Assembly: GCA_001626925.1 (NCBI GenBank)
Contig: LUOR01000027.1
Coordinates: 1 to 64,000, forward strand
DNA from: Moraxellaceae bacterium REDSEA-S32_B1
GTDB lineage: Bacteria > Pseudomonadota > Gammaproteobacteria > Pseudomonadales > Moraxellaceae
Length of the DNA stretch: 64,000 nt
Reading direction: 5' to 3'
Position 1 is the stretch's first letter. Each line of letters opens with the position of its first letter. Shown here in pieces: positions 9,130 through 18,193 of this stretch. The notes beneath the pieces were generated by a model. The model saw nothing but the letters and a program-made list of their open reading frames with translations, made no database searches and had not been told where the DNA came from. Both the position numbers and the translations under genes were made by a program.

Positions 9130-9909
9130 ATGTTTATCGTCATTTCCCCTGCAAAATCCTTAGACTACGAATCAGAATTACCCACTGAAAAATTCACCCA
9201 ACCACGCCTGTTAGATGATTCTTTTGAACTCATCCAAGAAGCTCGAAAATTGTCTGCTTCGCAACTCGGTCAATTGATGAGTATTAGTGAAAAACTCTCT
9301 CAGCTCAATGTCGATCGTTTTAAAGATTGGCAAAAGGACTTTGACCTACATAATGCGCGTCAAGCAATCTATGCCTTTACAGGTGATGTGTATACAGGAT
9401 TGGATGCTACAACTTTAAATCAAACTCAAATCAACTATGCACAAAAGCATTTACGGATGCTATCAGGTTTGTATGGTTTGCTTCGTCCATTGGATTTGAT
9501 GATGCCGTATCGTTTGGAAATGGGTACAAAACTAAAAAATGATCGTGGCACGAATCTTTACCAATTTTGGGGAGATCAAATCAGCGAATTGCTTCGTGAA
9601 GATATGAAAGCGGAAAAGTCTAAAATCTTAGTCAATCTTGCTTCTGATGAATATTACAAATCCGTCAATGAGGAAGTATTGAACTGTGACATCATCAAAC
9701 CTGTATTTCTCGATCAGAAGAATGGCAAATACAAAGTGATCAGCTTCTATGCAAAAAAAGCACGAGGCTTAATGTCGCGCTTTATCATTGAAAATAAAAT
9801 CCAAAAAGTTGAACAATTGAAAGACTTTAATGTCGATGGTTATTACTTCGATAAAGAAAACTCAAATACACAAGAGTTGGTGTTTAAACGTGATGAGCAA
9901 GCCGCTTAA
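9130..9909 (+). CDS. yaaA: Peroxide stress protein YaaA (DUF328)
   Basis: YaaA lowers free iron and DNA damage during peroxide stress in E. coli and binds DNA. The protein has 259 residues, the family's usual length. It opens with the characteristic [15 protein letters not shown] and contains [22 protein letters not shown] around residues 113-134, a hallmark block. YFYAKKARG-like and YYFDKENS segments follow at the C-terminus. A strong two-way terminator separates it from the convergent lysS. No peroxide-regulator operator was identified upstream. Confidence 0.93.
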   Translation: MFIVISPAKSLDYESELPTEKFTQPRLLDDSFELIQEARKLSASQLGQLMSISEKLSQLNVDRFKDWQKDFDLHNARQAIYAFTGDVYTGLDATTLNQTQINYAQKHLRMLSGLYGLLRPLDLMMPYRLEMGTKLKNDRGTNLYQFWGDQISELLREDMKAEKSKILVNLASDEYYKSVNEEVLNCDIIKPVFLDQKNGKYKVISFYAKKARGLMSRFIIENKIQKVEQLKDFNVDGYYFDKENSNTQELVFKRDEQAA

Positions 9910-9942
9910 ACTGTTATAAACTATACAACTTCCTAAAAGCAG

Positions 9943-9968
9943 AAAAGCCTTCAACTGAAGGCTTTTTT
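9943..9968. terminator. Bidirectional terminator between yaaA and lysS
   Basis: The hairpin AAAAGCCTTC-AACT-GAAGGCTTTT is followed by T residues. The A-tract on the other side lets it also serve lysS, which converges on it. Confidence 0.9.
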
Positions 9969-9986
9969 ACGCATCTTTATCAAGAT

Positions 9987-11516
9987 TTAAACATCTTTAC
10001 GACGCATATGCGGGAACAAGATCACATCACGGATACTTGGCGCATTGGCAAAGATCATTACCAAACGGTCAATCCCAATCCCTTCACCTGCGGTCGGTGG
10101 CAAACCATATTCAAGCGCTTCAATAAAGTCTGCATCGTAGTGCATTGCTTCATCATCACCTGCATCTTTTTCTACCACTTGGGCTTGGAAACGCTCTGCT
10201 TGGTCGATTGGATCATTCAACTCCGAGAAACCATTGGCAAGCTCACGCCCACCGATGAAGAATTCAAAACGATCGGTAATGTGCGGATTATGATCATTAC
10301 GACGTGCAAGCGGTGAGGTTTCAGCAGGATATTCCGTGATGAACGTCGGCTGACGAAGTTTAGTTTCTACGGTTTCTTCAAACACAATGGTTTGCAGTTT
10401 ACCCAAGCCAAAGAACGGTTTAACTTGTTCTTTCAGTGTGTTTTTCACATAGTCCGCCAAGAATTCACGATCACCGACATTTTCAGCAGTAAATTCTGGA
10501 TTATGTTCTAAGATCGCATCGAACATCGAGATTTTCTTAAATGGACCTTTGAAGCTAAACACTTCTTCACCATATGGCACATCAGTCGAACCCAAAATGT
10601 CGAGTGCCAATTTCTCCAGCATATTCTCAGTTAATTCCATCAAGTCTTTATAATCTGCATAAGCTTGGTAGAACTCAATCATGGTGAATTCAGGATTGTG
10701 ACGTGTTGATACACCTTCGTTACGGAAGTTACGATTGATCTCAAACACACGTTCAAAACCACCAACCACAAGACGCTTCAAATACAGCTCAGGCGCAATA
10801 CGCAAAAATAGTGGCATATCCAAGGCATTATGATGGGTTTCAAATGGTTTCGCTGCCGCACCACCTGGAATGACGTGCATCATCGGTGTTTCAACTTCCA
10901 TATAACGCTGTTCAGTCAAAAATTGACGAATACCTGCAACGACTTTGGCACGAATTTCAAAAGTTTTACGAGTTTCTTCATTCACGATCAGATCAAGATA
11001 ACGCTTACGATATTTCGCTTCGGTATCTGATAAGCCGTGGAATTTGTCAGGCAATGGACGCAATGATTTAGTCAGTAACTCAAACTGTTCGATATGCACA
11101 TAAAGGTCGCCTTTACCCGAACGACCGATATAGCCCGATACCGCAATAATATCGCCCAAATCCAAGCCTTTGATGGTTGCAAGCGTACCAGCATCCAACT
11201 CTTTACGAGCGACATAGAGCTGAATACGCCCTGTCATGTCTTGAATGACCAAGAAAGAGCCACGATTGAGCATGACTCGCCCTGCGACTTTGACATAGAC
11301 ATGTTCCGCTGCTTCGATTTGTTCTTTAGTTTGCTCTAAAAACTGCGCTTGCAAGTCGCCTGCATAATGCTCACGTTTAAAGGTGTTTGGATAGGCGCTT
11401 AGGTTAGACTGTTCAGCCTTTTCTTGGAGCTGTTTTAATTTGGCATGACGCTGAGCGATTAAATCGTTTTCAGAAATTTGTGGTTCGGAAGTCGATTGAG
11501 CGTTATTTTGCGTCAT
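9987..11516 (-). CDS. lysS: Lysyl-tRNA synthetase, class II
   Basis: The enzyme charges tRNA-Lys with lysine. The 509 residues show an N-terminal OB-fold anticodon-binding domain ([22 protein letters not shown], residues 75-96). The class II catalytic domain follows, with motif 2 ([23 protein letters not shown]) and motif 3 ([13 protein letters not shown] near the C-terminus). [10 protein letters not shown] is also typical of LysRS. GAGG lies 5 bp before ATG. A TAGAAT -10 preceded by TG (minus strand, 11561-11566) suggests its promoter. Confidence 0.97.
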   Translation of the reverse strand: MTQNNAQSTSEPQISENDLIAQRHAKLKQLQEKAEQSNLSAYPNTFKREHYAGDLQAQFLEQTKEQIEAAEHVYVKVAGRVMLNRGSFLVIQDMTGRIQLYVARKELDAGTLATIKGLDLGDIIAVSGYIGRSGKGDLYVHIEQFELLTKSLRPLPDKFHGLSDTEAKYRKRYLDLIVNEETRKTFEIRAKVVAGIRQFLTEQRYMEVETPMMHVIPGGAAAKPFETHHNALDMPLFLRIAPELYLKRLVVGGFERVFEINRNFRNEGVSTRHNPEFTMIEFYQAYADYKDLMELTENMLEKLALDILGSTDVPYGEEVFSFKGPFKKISMFDAILEHNPEFTAENVGDREFLADYVKNTLKEQVKPFFGLGKLQTIVFEETVETKLRQPTFITEYPAETSPLARRNDHNPHITDRFEFFIGGRELANGFSELNDPIDQAERFQAQVVEKDAGDDEAMHYDADFIEALEYGLPPTAGEGIGIDRLVMIFANAPSIRDVILFPHMRRKDV

Positions 11517-11730
11517 CTTTGCCTCGATATCTAAGAGAATGAAAATTTTGGAAGTGCGCTATTCTAGCAAAAAATGGTAGATTTCGCACACTTACACAGC
11601 AATACAATTTAAAAAATTTGCAAATTGAAAGCAACGCTATCCTATGTTTCAATGAAAATAGATGTAGCGTGATTTTATAGTAAGTTTTAAAGTAAATTCG
11701 ATATAGAAATGATAAAAAAGGAGTTACACC

Positions 11731-12180
11731 ATGAGCTACCAGCACATTCTCGTTCCAGTCGACGACTCGCCAATCTCGTATGCCGCAGTTGATCATGCCA
11801 TCACACTTGCCAAATTATGTCACTCACAAGTGACATTGGTCAGTGTGGTTTCGGTTGACCCTTATGTTGGCGTGGATTTTTATCAAGTTGCCCCTGCGAT
11901 CACCGATCACTTTATGGAAGCAGAAGCATCGGCAAAATCTCGATTACAAGAGATTGCACAAACATTTGAAAATGAAGGTATTACAGCGCAGCCCAAAGTC
12001 TTTCATGGAAGTCCATCAGAAGGCATTATCCATGTCGCTGATGAAGTCGGTGCAGACTTGATTGTCATGGGCTCGCATGGTCGTACAGGCGTGAAAAAGT
12101 TGGTTTTGGGTAGTGTGGCGCAGTCGGTATTAACCCAATCGCCTATTCCTGTGATGGTGATTAAGCATCAATCAAGCTGA
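11731..12180 (+). CDS. Universal stress protein, UspA family
   Basis: This is a single-domain 149-residue Usp protein. It begins YQHILVPVDDSPIS, with the early Asp of the nucleotide pocket. It ends with the ATP-binding signature GSHGRTGVKKLVLGSVAQSV (G-2x-G-9x-G-S), so it is likely the ATP-binding kind. Such proteins act in the cytoplasm during stress or stasis; a specific partner cannot be told. A strong AAAAAGGAG ribosome site lies before the ATG. It is divergent from lysS across 214 bp. Confidence 0.92.
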   Translation: MSYQHILVPVDDSPISYAAVDHAITLAKLCHSQVTLVSVVSVDPYVGVDFYQVAPAITDHFMEAEASAKSRLQEIAQTFENEGITAQPKVFHGSPSEGIIHVADEVGADLIVMGSHGRTGVKKLVLGSVAQSVLTQSPIPVMVIKHQSS

Positions 12181-12232
12181 TCCTTAAAATCCATACCTAA
12201 AATTAATGTTTAGAATTGAATTTTTAGTTTAA

Positions 12233-13258
12233 TTAATGGGTAGCTAACAGATCCACTTGCTCAACTTGCACATCAGCCAGACTCTGACCATGATGTAACA
12301 GTTGCTCAAAATAGTCTGCTACGACTTGCGCTTGCTCGGCAGTTGATTCGACTTTATACATGGATTGACGAAAGGCATTGCTATCTCGTAAACCTTTCGT
12401 GTACCACGCAATATGTTTCCGAGCGATACGACAACCTGAATACTCACCGTAGAATTGATATAACTCTGACAAATGTCCTAATAGTACTTCTCGGATTTCA
12501 GTGATTTTAGGCGCTTGTAAATGCGTTCCTGTTTTTAAGTAATGCTCTATCTCACGGAAAATCCACGGACGACCTTGCGCAGCTCGACCAATCATGATCG
12601 CATCGGCACCTGTGTAGTCCAATACGTATTTGGCTTTTTCAGGGCTATCAATATCACCATTGGCAATCACAGGAATATTGATCGACTGCTTGACTGCTTT
12701 GATGAGTTCGTAGCGTGCGGTATTCAGATACATATCTTCACGAGTTCGACCGTGTAAAGCCAATGCTGCAATCCCCGCCTGCTCTGCATATTGAGCAACT
12801 TTTAGAATATTTTCTTCACCATTTTTAAAGCCTAAGCGAGTCTTCAACGTCACAGGGACATCAACCGCTTCAACGACTGCATTTAAGATGCGTTGTACCA
12901 ATTCTTCATCTTGGAGTAGTGCCGACCCTGCGAGTTTATTGCAGACTTTCTTGGCAGGACAACCCATATTGATATCGACGATTTGCGCACCATTGGCGAC
13001 TTGGTAGCGTGCCGCTTCTGCCAGTTGCTCGGGATCTGATCCTGCGATTTGTGCAGAGATTGGCGCAAGCTCACCATCGAAATTGGCGCGATACAGACTT
13101 TTTTTAGACATGCGCAATGTCTTATCAGCGGTCATCATTTCACTGACCGCATGTCCTGCACCAAAGTGCTTACACAGCGTGCGAAATGGACGATCTGTGA
13201 CTCCCGCCATCGGTGCCACGATCAAAGCATTGTCTAGTTGATAAGAACCGATACGCAT
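12233..13258 (-). CDS. dusB: tRNA-dihydrouridine synthase B
   Basis: This FMN enzyme reduces uridine in the D-loop of tRNA. The 341 residues form a TIM barrel opening with IVAPMAGVTDRPFR. The catalytic cysteine is in INMGCPAKKVCNKLAGSALL near residue 100; HGRTREDMY and GADAIMIGRAAQGRPWIF bind flavin phosphate. The C-terminal helical domain (GCRIARKHIAWYTKGL) is DusB-like. In E. coli dusB precedes fis; no fis is seen here. Confidence 0.93.
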   Translation of the reverse strand: MRIGSYQLDNALIVAPMAGVTDRPFRTLCKHFGAGHAVSEMMTADKTLRMSKKSLYRANFDGELAPISAQIAGSDPEQLAEAARYQVANGAQIVDINMGCPAKKVCNKLAGSALLQDEELVQRILNAVVEAVDVPVTLKTRLGFKNGEENILKVAQYAEQAGIAALALHGRTREDMYLNTARYELIKAVKQSINIPVIANGDIDSPEKAKYVLDYTGADAIMIGRAAQGRPWIFREIEHYLKTGTHLQAPKITEIREVLLGHLSELYQFYGEYSGCRIARKHIAWYTKGLRDSNAFRQSMYKVESTAEQAQVVADYFEQLLHHGQSLADVQVEQVDLLATH

Positions 13259-13458
13259 ATAATGTTTGAAACAAACCTCAAAAATACAGAATATTGCTAA
13301 TAAAATTCAATGCTGAACTTAATAGTCAATACGATTTCAATTGGCACATAGTATACGCTATGCTCAAATTTATTCTATAATTGACTAGGTCTGCTTTATC
13401 TTTCTGCTCTGATCATTGACTTCTATTTTAGAATCGCTCATTCAATCAACGAAAATCT

Positions 13459-14664
13459 ATGTCTCATTCCCATTCTACATTCAAGATGTCGAACGCTTTT
13501 AAGCGCAATGTTTTCTGTCTATCACTTTCTGCGACCATGTTTTTGACGGCATGTGATGGTAGTTGGTTTAACCGTGATCAAGAACCACAACTCGATGCGG
13601 AGCAAATCAACAAACTGATTCCCAATCGTGTCAAAGACAGTCAAAGCTGGGCGAATGATATTTTTGCCATTAGCGAAGAACTAGACATAATTCGTGATAA
13701 GGAAAATGTCTGTACGATGATCGCAGTCATTGACCAAGAGTCTAACTTTATTGCCGATCCGCATGTGCCGAATCTTGGTCGGAAAGCAGTAAAAGAAATC
13801 AATGAACGATTAGAAGAAAAGCTTGGCAAAACGATGGCGAAGTATTTTCAGAATATGCTCAAAACCAAGCCAACGCCTAAAGATAACTACTTAACAAAAT
13901 TAGAAAAAGTTCAAACTGAACGTGAGCTTGATCAACTCTATCGTGAAATGTTTGAATATTTCGCTAAGCATTATCATGTGGTTGCCGTTGCAGGCGCTGC
14001 AAAAATGGTCGGAAAAGATATTGCCGAAAGCTTTAATCCGATCACCACACTTGGATCGATGCAAGTCCATATTCGCTACGCCAAAGCACATAAACGCAGC
14101 GTCATGGGCATCAACCAATTGCGAGATGACTTATATACCCAATATGGTGGCTTGTACTACGGTATTCATCGGCTGATGATGTACCCTGCGGATTATGAAA
14201 AGCCGCTCTATCGCTTTGCTGATTACAACTCTGGCATGTACTCCAGTCGCAATGCTGCTTTCCAAAAAATGCTGAATCGACTGACTGATTCCGATCTCGA
14301 CTTGGATGGCGACTTGTTGCTTTACAACAAAGATAATGACGTGCGACTGCAAAAAAGTAGTACGGAAAAAACCATCATTGAATATTTCTCAACCAATCCA
14401 AATGCACCGTCACCACGTAAGATTCGTCGAGATTTGAAAAAAGAAAAACGACAAGAATTTGAACAAACTGATACCTATCAATTGATCAAAGCCAAATACG
14501 AACAAAAAACAGGAAGTGATGCGCCTTATGCGATCATGCCAAAAGTCGTGATCTCAGGACCAAAGCTTAGCCGTGACTACAATACTAATTGGTTCGCCGA
14601 ACGTGTAAATGGACGTTATCAAAACTGTATGTCCAAAGCCAAACGCATTAAACTCGAAGAATAA
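13459..14664 (+). CDS. DUF1615 family lipoprotein
   Basis: This is a predicted outer-membrane or periplasmic lipoprotein of unknown function. A basic start, a hydrophobic stretch and the lipobox LTAC are present. Starting at the second in-frame ATG (13486, MSNAFKRN) would give a more usual 20-residue signal, so the start is uncertain. The mature part has AVIDQESNFIADP and later SMQVHIRYAK and ADYNSGMYSSRNAAFQ. These loosely recall the Glu and Ser/Asn motifs of lytic transglycosylases, so a cell-wall role is possible but unproven. The sirtuin gene follows 23 bp later, probably in the same transcript. Confidence 0.8.
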   Translation: MSHSHSTFKMSNAFKRNVFCLSLSATMFLTACDGSWFNRDQEPQLDAEQINKLIPNRVKDSQSWANDIFAISEELDIIRDKENVCTMIAVIDQESNFIADPHVPNLGRKAVKEINERLEEKLGKTMAKYFQNMLKTKPTPKDNYLTKLEKVQTERELDQLYREMFEYFAKHYHVVAVAGAAKMVGKDIAESFNPITTLGSMQVHIRYAKAHKRSVMGINQLRDDLYTQYGGLYYGIHRLMMYPADYEKPLYRFADYNSGMYSSRNAAFQKMLNRLTDSDLDLDGDLLLYNKDNDVRLQKSSTEKTIIEYFSTNPNAPSPRKIRRDLKKEKRQEFEQTDTYQLIKAKYEQKTGSDAPYAIMPKVVISGPKLSRDYNTNWFAERVNGRYQNCMSKAKRIKLEE

Positions 14665-14687
14665 TTTCTAAAATTTGAGTAAAACTG

Positions 14688-15395
14688 ATGAAAAATTTAG
14701 TAGTGTTTTCAGGTGCAGGCATGAGTGCCGAAAGTGGTATCAATACCTTTCGAGATAGCGATGGACTTTGGGAAAACTACCGTATCGAAGACGTTGCCAC
14801 ACCTGAGGCTTGGGCGAAGAACCCTAAACTTGTTCAGCAGTTTTATAATCAGCGTCGTAAACAAATCATCGAAGCACAGCCAAACAGCGCACATCTCGCC
14901 ATTGCTGAATTAGAAAATGATTTTTCAGTGCAAGTGATCACGCAGAATATTGATGATTTGCATGAGCGTGCAGGCAGTCAACATGTATTACATTTGCATG
15001 GAAATATTCGTTTAGCAAAATCTTCAAAATTGTCTTTGGATGCAAAAGAAACCTATTATCCCATCGAAGGTTGGGAACTTGATCTTGAATGTGACCTCTG
15101 CCCACAAGGCTATCCGCTTCGTCCGCATGTGGTGTGGTTTGGTGAAGCCGTGCCTGCATATGAACAAGCAATTCATATGGCGAATAAGGCAGATATTTTT
15201 ATTGTGATTGGGACAAGTCTAGCAGTCTATCCTGTTGCTGCTTTAGTGCATGAAATCCCTGCACATTGCCAAGCCTTTTATATTGATCCAAAAGCAGATC
15301 AATCTGCAATCCCTGCGCAATATCAACGTATCACAATGACCGCAAGCGAAGGCATGCAATACATTCAAGATGTCTTGCGAAAAGACAATAATTGA
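14688..15395 (+). CDS. cobB: NAD-dependent protein deacylase (sirtuin, CobB-like)
   Basis: The enzyme removes acyl groups from protein lysines using NAD+. The 235 residues show GAGMSAESGINTFR (NAD site), QNIDDLHERAGS and the catalytic His in LHLHGN. Tyr and Arg of FYNQRRKQ match the class III residues that bind succinyl or malonyl groups, so desuccinylation is likely. Oddly, only one cysteine pair (CDLC) of the usual four zinc ligands is present; the region after LHLHGN has none. It sits close behind the DUF1615 lipoprotein gene. Confidence 0.88.
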   Translation: MKNLVVFSGAGMSAESGINTFRDSDGLWENYRIEDVATPEAWAKNPKLVQQFYNQRRKQIIEAQPNSAHLAIAELENDFSVQVITQNIDDLHERAGSQHVLHLHGNIRLAKSSKLSLDAKETYYPIEGWELDLECDLCPQGYPLRPHVVWFGEAVPAYEQAIHMANKADIFIVIGTSLAVYPVAALVHEIPAHCQAFYIDPKADQSAIPAQYQRITMTASEGMQYIQDVLRKDNN

Positions 15396-15431
15396 ACTGG
15401 AGGACAATTCAGTTAAAAGGCGAAAATATAT

Positions 15432-15460
15432 TTGACATTGTTGTAACAGCTCTATATGAT
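15432..15460 (+). promoter_or_regulatory. Promoter of tRNA-Glu
   Basis: TTGACA (15432-15437) and TATGAT (15455-15460) are separated by exactly 17 bp. This is a near-consensus sigma-70 promoter, with the tRNA starting 17 bp after the -10 box. Confidence 0.88.
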
Positions 15461-15476
15461 ACGCACACCTCACAAC

Positions 15477-15552
15477 GTCCCTATCGTCTAGAGGCCTAGG
15501 ACATCGCCCTTTCACGGCGGTAACCGGGGTTCGAATCCCCGTAGGGACGCCA
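15477..15552 (+). tRNA. tRNA-Glu (anticodon TTC)
   Basis: The acceptor stem GTCCCTA pairs with TAGGGAC, the anticodon loop CTTTCAC carries TTC, and the T-arm is CGGGG-TTCGAAT-CCCCG. The CCA end is encoded. The 76-nt gene follows its own strong promoter. Confidence 0.97.
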
Positions 15553-15696
15553 TTATTCTTATAATAATTTTCTCTCTTTTTAATTTTTCCTTTCTAATCA
15601 AGTTCATTGAATGTTTCGCATTTTCTATTTTTCACTTTTTAAATCTTTGTTTTCCTTTTAAACTCATTGCTATCTTTTACTTTTTATTCTTCATGT

Positions 15697-16614
15697 ATGT
15701 TTTCACATTTAGATGATTATTACTGCTTTGCCATGGTTGTTGAGTATGGTGGCTTTAGTGCAGCCGAACGTGCTACAGATATTCCAAAATCAAAGCTGAG
15801 CCGTCGTATCCAAAAGCTTGAAGAATATTTAGATATTCGCCTCATTCATCGCAACTCAAGACAGTTCTCTGTGACCGATATGGGCATGCAAGTTTATGAG
15901 CGTGCAAAAGTCATGATCGAAGCTGCCAAGTCTGCCGAAGATTTTGTGCAAAACCTGAGCGATACGCCACGTGGTACGGTCAAAGTCAGTATTCCTACAT
16001 CAATGGCACAGAATGAATTTGCAAAAATTCTGCCTGAGTTTTTGGCACTTTATCCTGAAGTACGATTACAGCTTTTAATTAGCAATCGACGTGTTGATCT
16101 GATCAATGAAGGCATTGATTTGGCAGTTCGTGTCCGCACACAGCTTGATGAAGATAGTAATTTGATTATTCGTCGTTTTGGCATCAGTGAACAACATCTA
16201 TGTGCAAGCCAAGCCTATCTCAATCAATATGGTGCGCCAAACAGCCCTGATGAACTTGCAACACACCGTATATTGAGTATGTCAGATCAATTTATTCAGC
16301 AAAATATTGAACTGAAATGCACCGATGGCTCTTTGGAAAAAGTACAGATTCAGCCGATGTTATTGGGCTCCGATTTGATCATGCTCGCAGAATTGGCCGC
16401 CAAAGATTGTGGCATTGCCCTACTTCCCGATTCTGTAACATCGGAAAAAATTGCCTCAGGTGAGTTGGTCTATGTCTTGCCTGATTATCATGCGCAACAT
16501 GGTATTTTCCATATGGTCTATCCAAGTCGCAAAGGTGTTTTACCTGCGGTACGTGTATTGATTGACTATTTGGCAGAAAAATTAACCCAAGAATGTGAAA
16601 TTCCTATGACTTGA
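15697..16614 (+). CDS. LysR-type transcriptional regulator
   Basis: This 305-residue regulator has an N-terminal winged helix-turn-helix (FSAAERATDIPKSKLSRRIQKLEEYL) and a periplasmic-binding-like effector domain from about residue 90. The ORF track starts at a TTG (15667); the ATG at 15697 (MFSHLDDYYCFAMVVEYGG) fits the family start better. It lies 190 bp upstream of, and in the same direction as, the nitroreductase gene, which may be its target. Its effector is unknown. Confidence 0.9.
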   Translation: MFSHLDDYYCFAMVVEYGGFSAAERATDIPKSKLSRRIQKLEEYLDIRLIHRNSRQFSVTDMGMQVYERAKVMIEAAKSAEDFVQNLSDTPRGTVKVSIPTSMAQNEFAKILPEFLALYPEVRLQLLISNRRVDLINEGIDLAVRVRTQLDEDSNLIIRRFGISEQHLCASQAYLNQYGAPNSPDELATHRILSMSDQFIQQNIELKCTDGSLEKVQIQPMLLGSDLIMLAELAAKDCGIALLPDSVTSEKIASGELVYVLPDYHAQHGIFHMVYPSRKGVLPAVRVLIDYLAEKLTQECEIPMT

Positions 16615-16686
16615 TTGAAGCCATACCAACTATGGGCTTCAAGTTAGCTTTTTAATCTTTTGAATTGTTCGTTGCAAATATAAAAC

Positions 16687-16705
16687 AGTGTATTGTAAAT
16701 ACACT
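16687..16705. promoter_or_regulatory. Perfect palindrome upstream of nitroreductase
   Basis: AGTGTATT-GTA-AATACACT is an exact inverted repeat with 8-bp arms, 99 bp before the nitroreductase start. It looks like an operator for a dimeric repressor. It is not the classic LysR T-N11-A pattern, so the regulator may be encoded elsewhere. Confidence 0.6.
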
Positions 16706-16804
16706 ACTGCAAGATATTTCATTCAACTTTATACTGCGCTTGTCTTGTTAAATTAACTGAACAATTAACGCTGAACAATCAGTACAGATTGAAGGAATAT
16801 CACC

Positions 16805-17398
16805 ATGTCTTTTATCGAACAAATCAAACAACGTCGTTCTATCTACGCCATTGGCAAAAACGTCAGCCAAACGCCTGAACAGCTTGATGCTGTGATTCAG
16901 GAAGCGATCAAACAATCGCCATCTTCGTTTAACTCTCAATCTTCTCGTGCAGTGACTTTATACGGCGAGTCACACACCAAGTTTTGGGAAATCGTGCGTG
17001 AAACATTGCGCAAAATGGTGCCTGAGGAAAATTTTGAATCAACCAGTCAAAAAATTGACAGCTTCTCAGCAGGTTATGGCACAGTATTATTTTATGAAGA
17101 TCAAGATGTGATCAAAGACTTGCAAGATCAATTTCCACTTTATGCAGATAATTTTCCAGTGTGGTCTGAGCATTCTTCTGCAATTGCACAGTTTACAACA
17201 TGGACTGCCCTAGCGGAAATCAACATTGGTGCATCATTGCAACATTACAACCCTATCGTTGATGAAGAAGTTGCACAGACTTTTGACATTCCTGCAAATT
17301 GGAAGCTTCGTGCGCAGTTGGTACTTGGCTCGATCGAAGCACCAGCAGGTGAAAAGTCATTTATGGATGATAGCAAACGTTTTAAAACATTTCGCTAA
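16805..17398 (+). CDS. Nitroreductase family oxidoreductase
   Basis: This 197-residue FMN-dependent oxidoreductase is of the small nitroreductase group related to YdgI/HBN1; it probably uses NAD(P)H to reduce nitroaromatics or quinones. The N-terminal QRRSIYAIG holds the FMN phosphate-binding RR(S/T) motif, and AIKQSPSSFNSQSSRAVTLYG continues the flavin site. AAGGA stands 8 bp before the ATG. A perfect palindrome lies in its 190-bp upstream region. The natural substrate cannot be told from sequence. Confidence 0.88.
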   Translation: MSFIEQIKQRRSIYAIGKNVSQTPEQLDAVIQEAIKQSPSSFNSQSSRAVTLYGESHTKFWEIVRETLRKMVPEENFESTSQKIDSFSAGYGTVLFYEDQDVIKDLQDQFPLYADNFPVWSEHSSAIAQFTTWTALAEINIGASLQHYNPIVDEEVAQTFDIPANWKLRAQLVLGSIEAPAGEKSFMDDSKRFKTFR

Positions 17399-17426
17399 TC
17401 CCTAAAATTAAAACCATAAAAACATT

Positions 17427-17452
17427 AAATCCCTCTTTATGAGGGATTTTTT
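17427..17452 (+). terminator. Terminator after nitroreductase
   Basis: The hairpin AAATCCCTC-TTTAT-GAGGGATTT is followed by a T-tract. It may also serve the converging YqaA-type gene. Confidence 0.88.
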
Positions 17453-17458
17453 ATTGTT

Positions 17459-17896
17459 TTAATATGCGCTATACGCAAGATAAATGACTAAATATCTTAA
17501 AAATTTTGCCACTGCGACAAAGCATAAAAATCTAAAAAAATTTTCTTTGAGTATACCACTAATTAAAGTGATTGGATCACCAATGATCGGTAGCCAACTA
17601 AGTAATAAAATCGGCGAACCATATTTGGCATATAAGTTTTGTGCTTGATCTAGCTTTTGCTCAGATATTGGAAACCACTTTCGATATCTATAAGTTTCAA
17701 TTTTTATACCTAACAACCAATTCACACAAGCACCTAAGACATTGCCAAATGTTGCGATCATTAATAGTAAAACAGTCGAGTATTTTTCAGAAATCAATAA
17801 TGCAATTAGCAAAGCTTCCGACTGTAGCGGAAGTAGCGTAGCTGCACCAAATGCACTTAAAAATAAGCTAAGATAACCGATGAGGATTTCATTCAT
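17459..17896 (-). CDS. YqaA-type VTT/DedA membrane protein
   Basis: This 145-residue inner-membrane protein is like E. coli YqaA, a short member of the SNARE-associated/DedA group. Family marks are SAFGAATLLPLQSEALLIALL at the N-terminus, ATFGNVLGACVNWLLG in the middle and LLLSWLPIIGDPITLISG near residue 100. Related DedA proteins act in lipid or proton transport across the membrane; no function is shown for this subgroup. It is convergent with the nitroreductase gene. Confidence 0.85.
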   Translation of the reverse strand: MNEILIGYLSLFLSAFGAATLLPLQSEALLIALLISEKYSTVLLLMIATFGNVLGACVNWLLGIKIETYRYRKWFPISEQKLDQAQNLYAKYGSPILLLSWLPIIGDPITLISGILKENFFRFLCFVAVAKFLRYLVIYLAYSAY

Positions 17897-17971
17897 TTTA
17901 TAGGCGAGATTGAGATGAACTATTGAAAAATTATTAAGAATTTAAAAGCTTTTAACAAAATATAGATATAA

Positions 17972-18001
17972 AAAAACCTGCTAAATGTTAGCAGGTTTTT
18001 T
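17972..18001 (-). terminator. Terminator behind tRNA-Trp
   Basis: Stem AAAAACCTGCTAA-ATG-TTAGCAGGTTTTT. Read on the minus strand it closes the tRNA-Trp transcript and ends in T residues. Confidence 0.88.
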
Positions 18002-18008
18002 CGAATCT

Positions 18009-18082
18009 TGGCAGAGGATCAAGGACTCGAACCTTGACGAACGGTTTTGGAGACCGTCATGCTACCATTACACCAATCCTCT
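18009..18082 (-). tRNA. tRNA-Trp (anticodon CCA)
   Basis: On the minus strand the acceptor AGAGGAT pairs with ATCCTCT, the anticodon arm is ACGGT-CTCCAAA-ACCGT (CCA), and the T-arm is CAAGG-TTCGAGT-CCTTG. The CCA end is encoded. The D-stem GTGT/GCAT relies on two G-U pairs. The gene stands alone, not in the common tufB-secE setting. Confidence 0.92.
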
Positions 18083-18112
18083 ATATTTGTCTGATCTCTC
18101 AAGACGATGCGA

Positions 18113-18141
18113 AAGATAACATAGTGCATCGATCAATTCAA
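18113..18141 (-). promoter_or_regulatory. Putative promoter of tRNA-Trp
   Basis: On the minus strand TTGAAT (18136-18141) and TATCTT (18113-18118) are 17 bp apart, and the tRNA begins about 30 bp further on. Confidence 0.5.
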
Positions 18142-18193
18142 TCACTCTGCGTGCGACTGCACATTTCTAAGCCGTTTATTAGATCGTCATTGG

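Noticed and set aside
11503-11796. 97-residue minus-strand ORF across the lysS-uspA gap
   Set aside because: It overlaps the starts of both lysS and the uspA gene and has no recognisable features.
16615-16804. Palindrome before nitroreductase as a terminator of the LysR gene
   Set aside because: The stem is AT-rich with no following T-tract.
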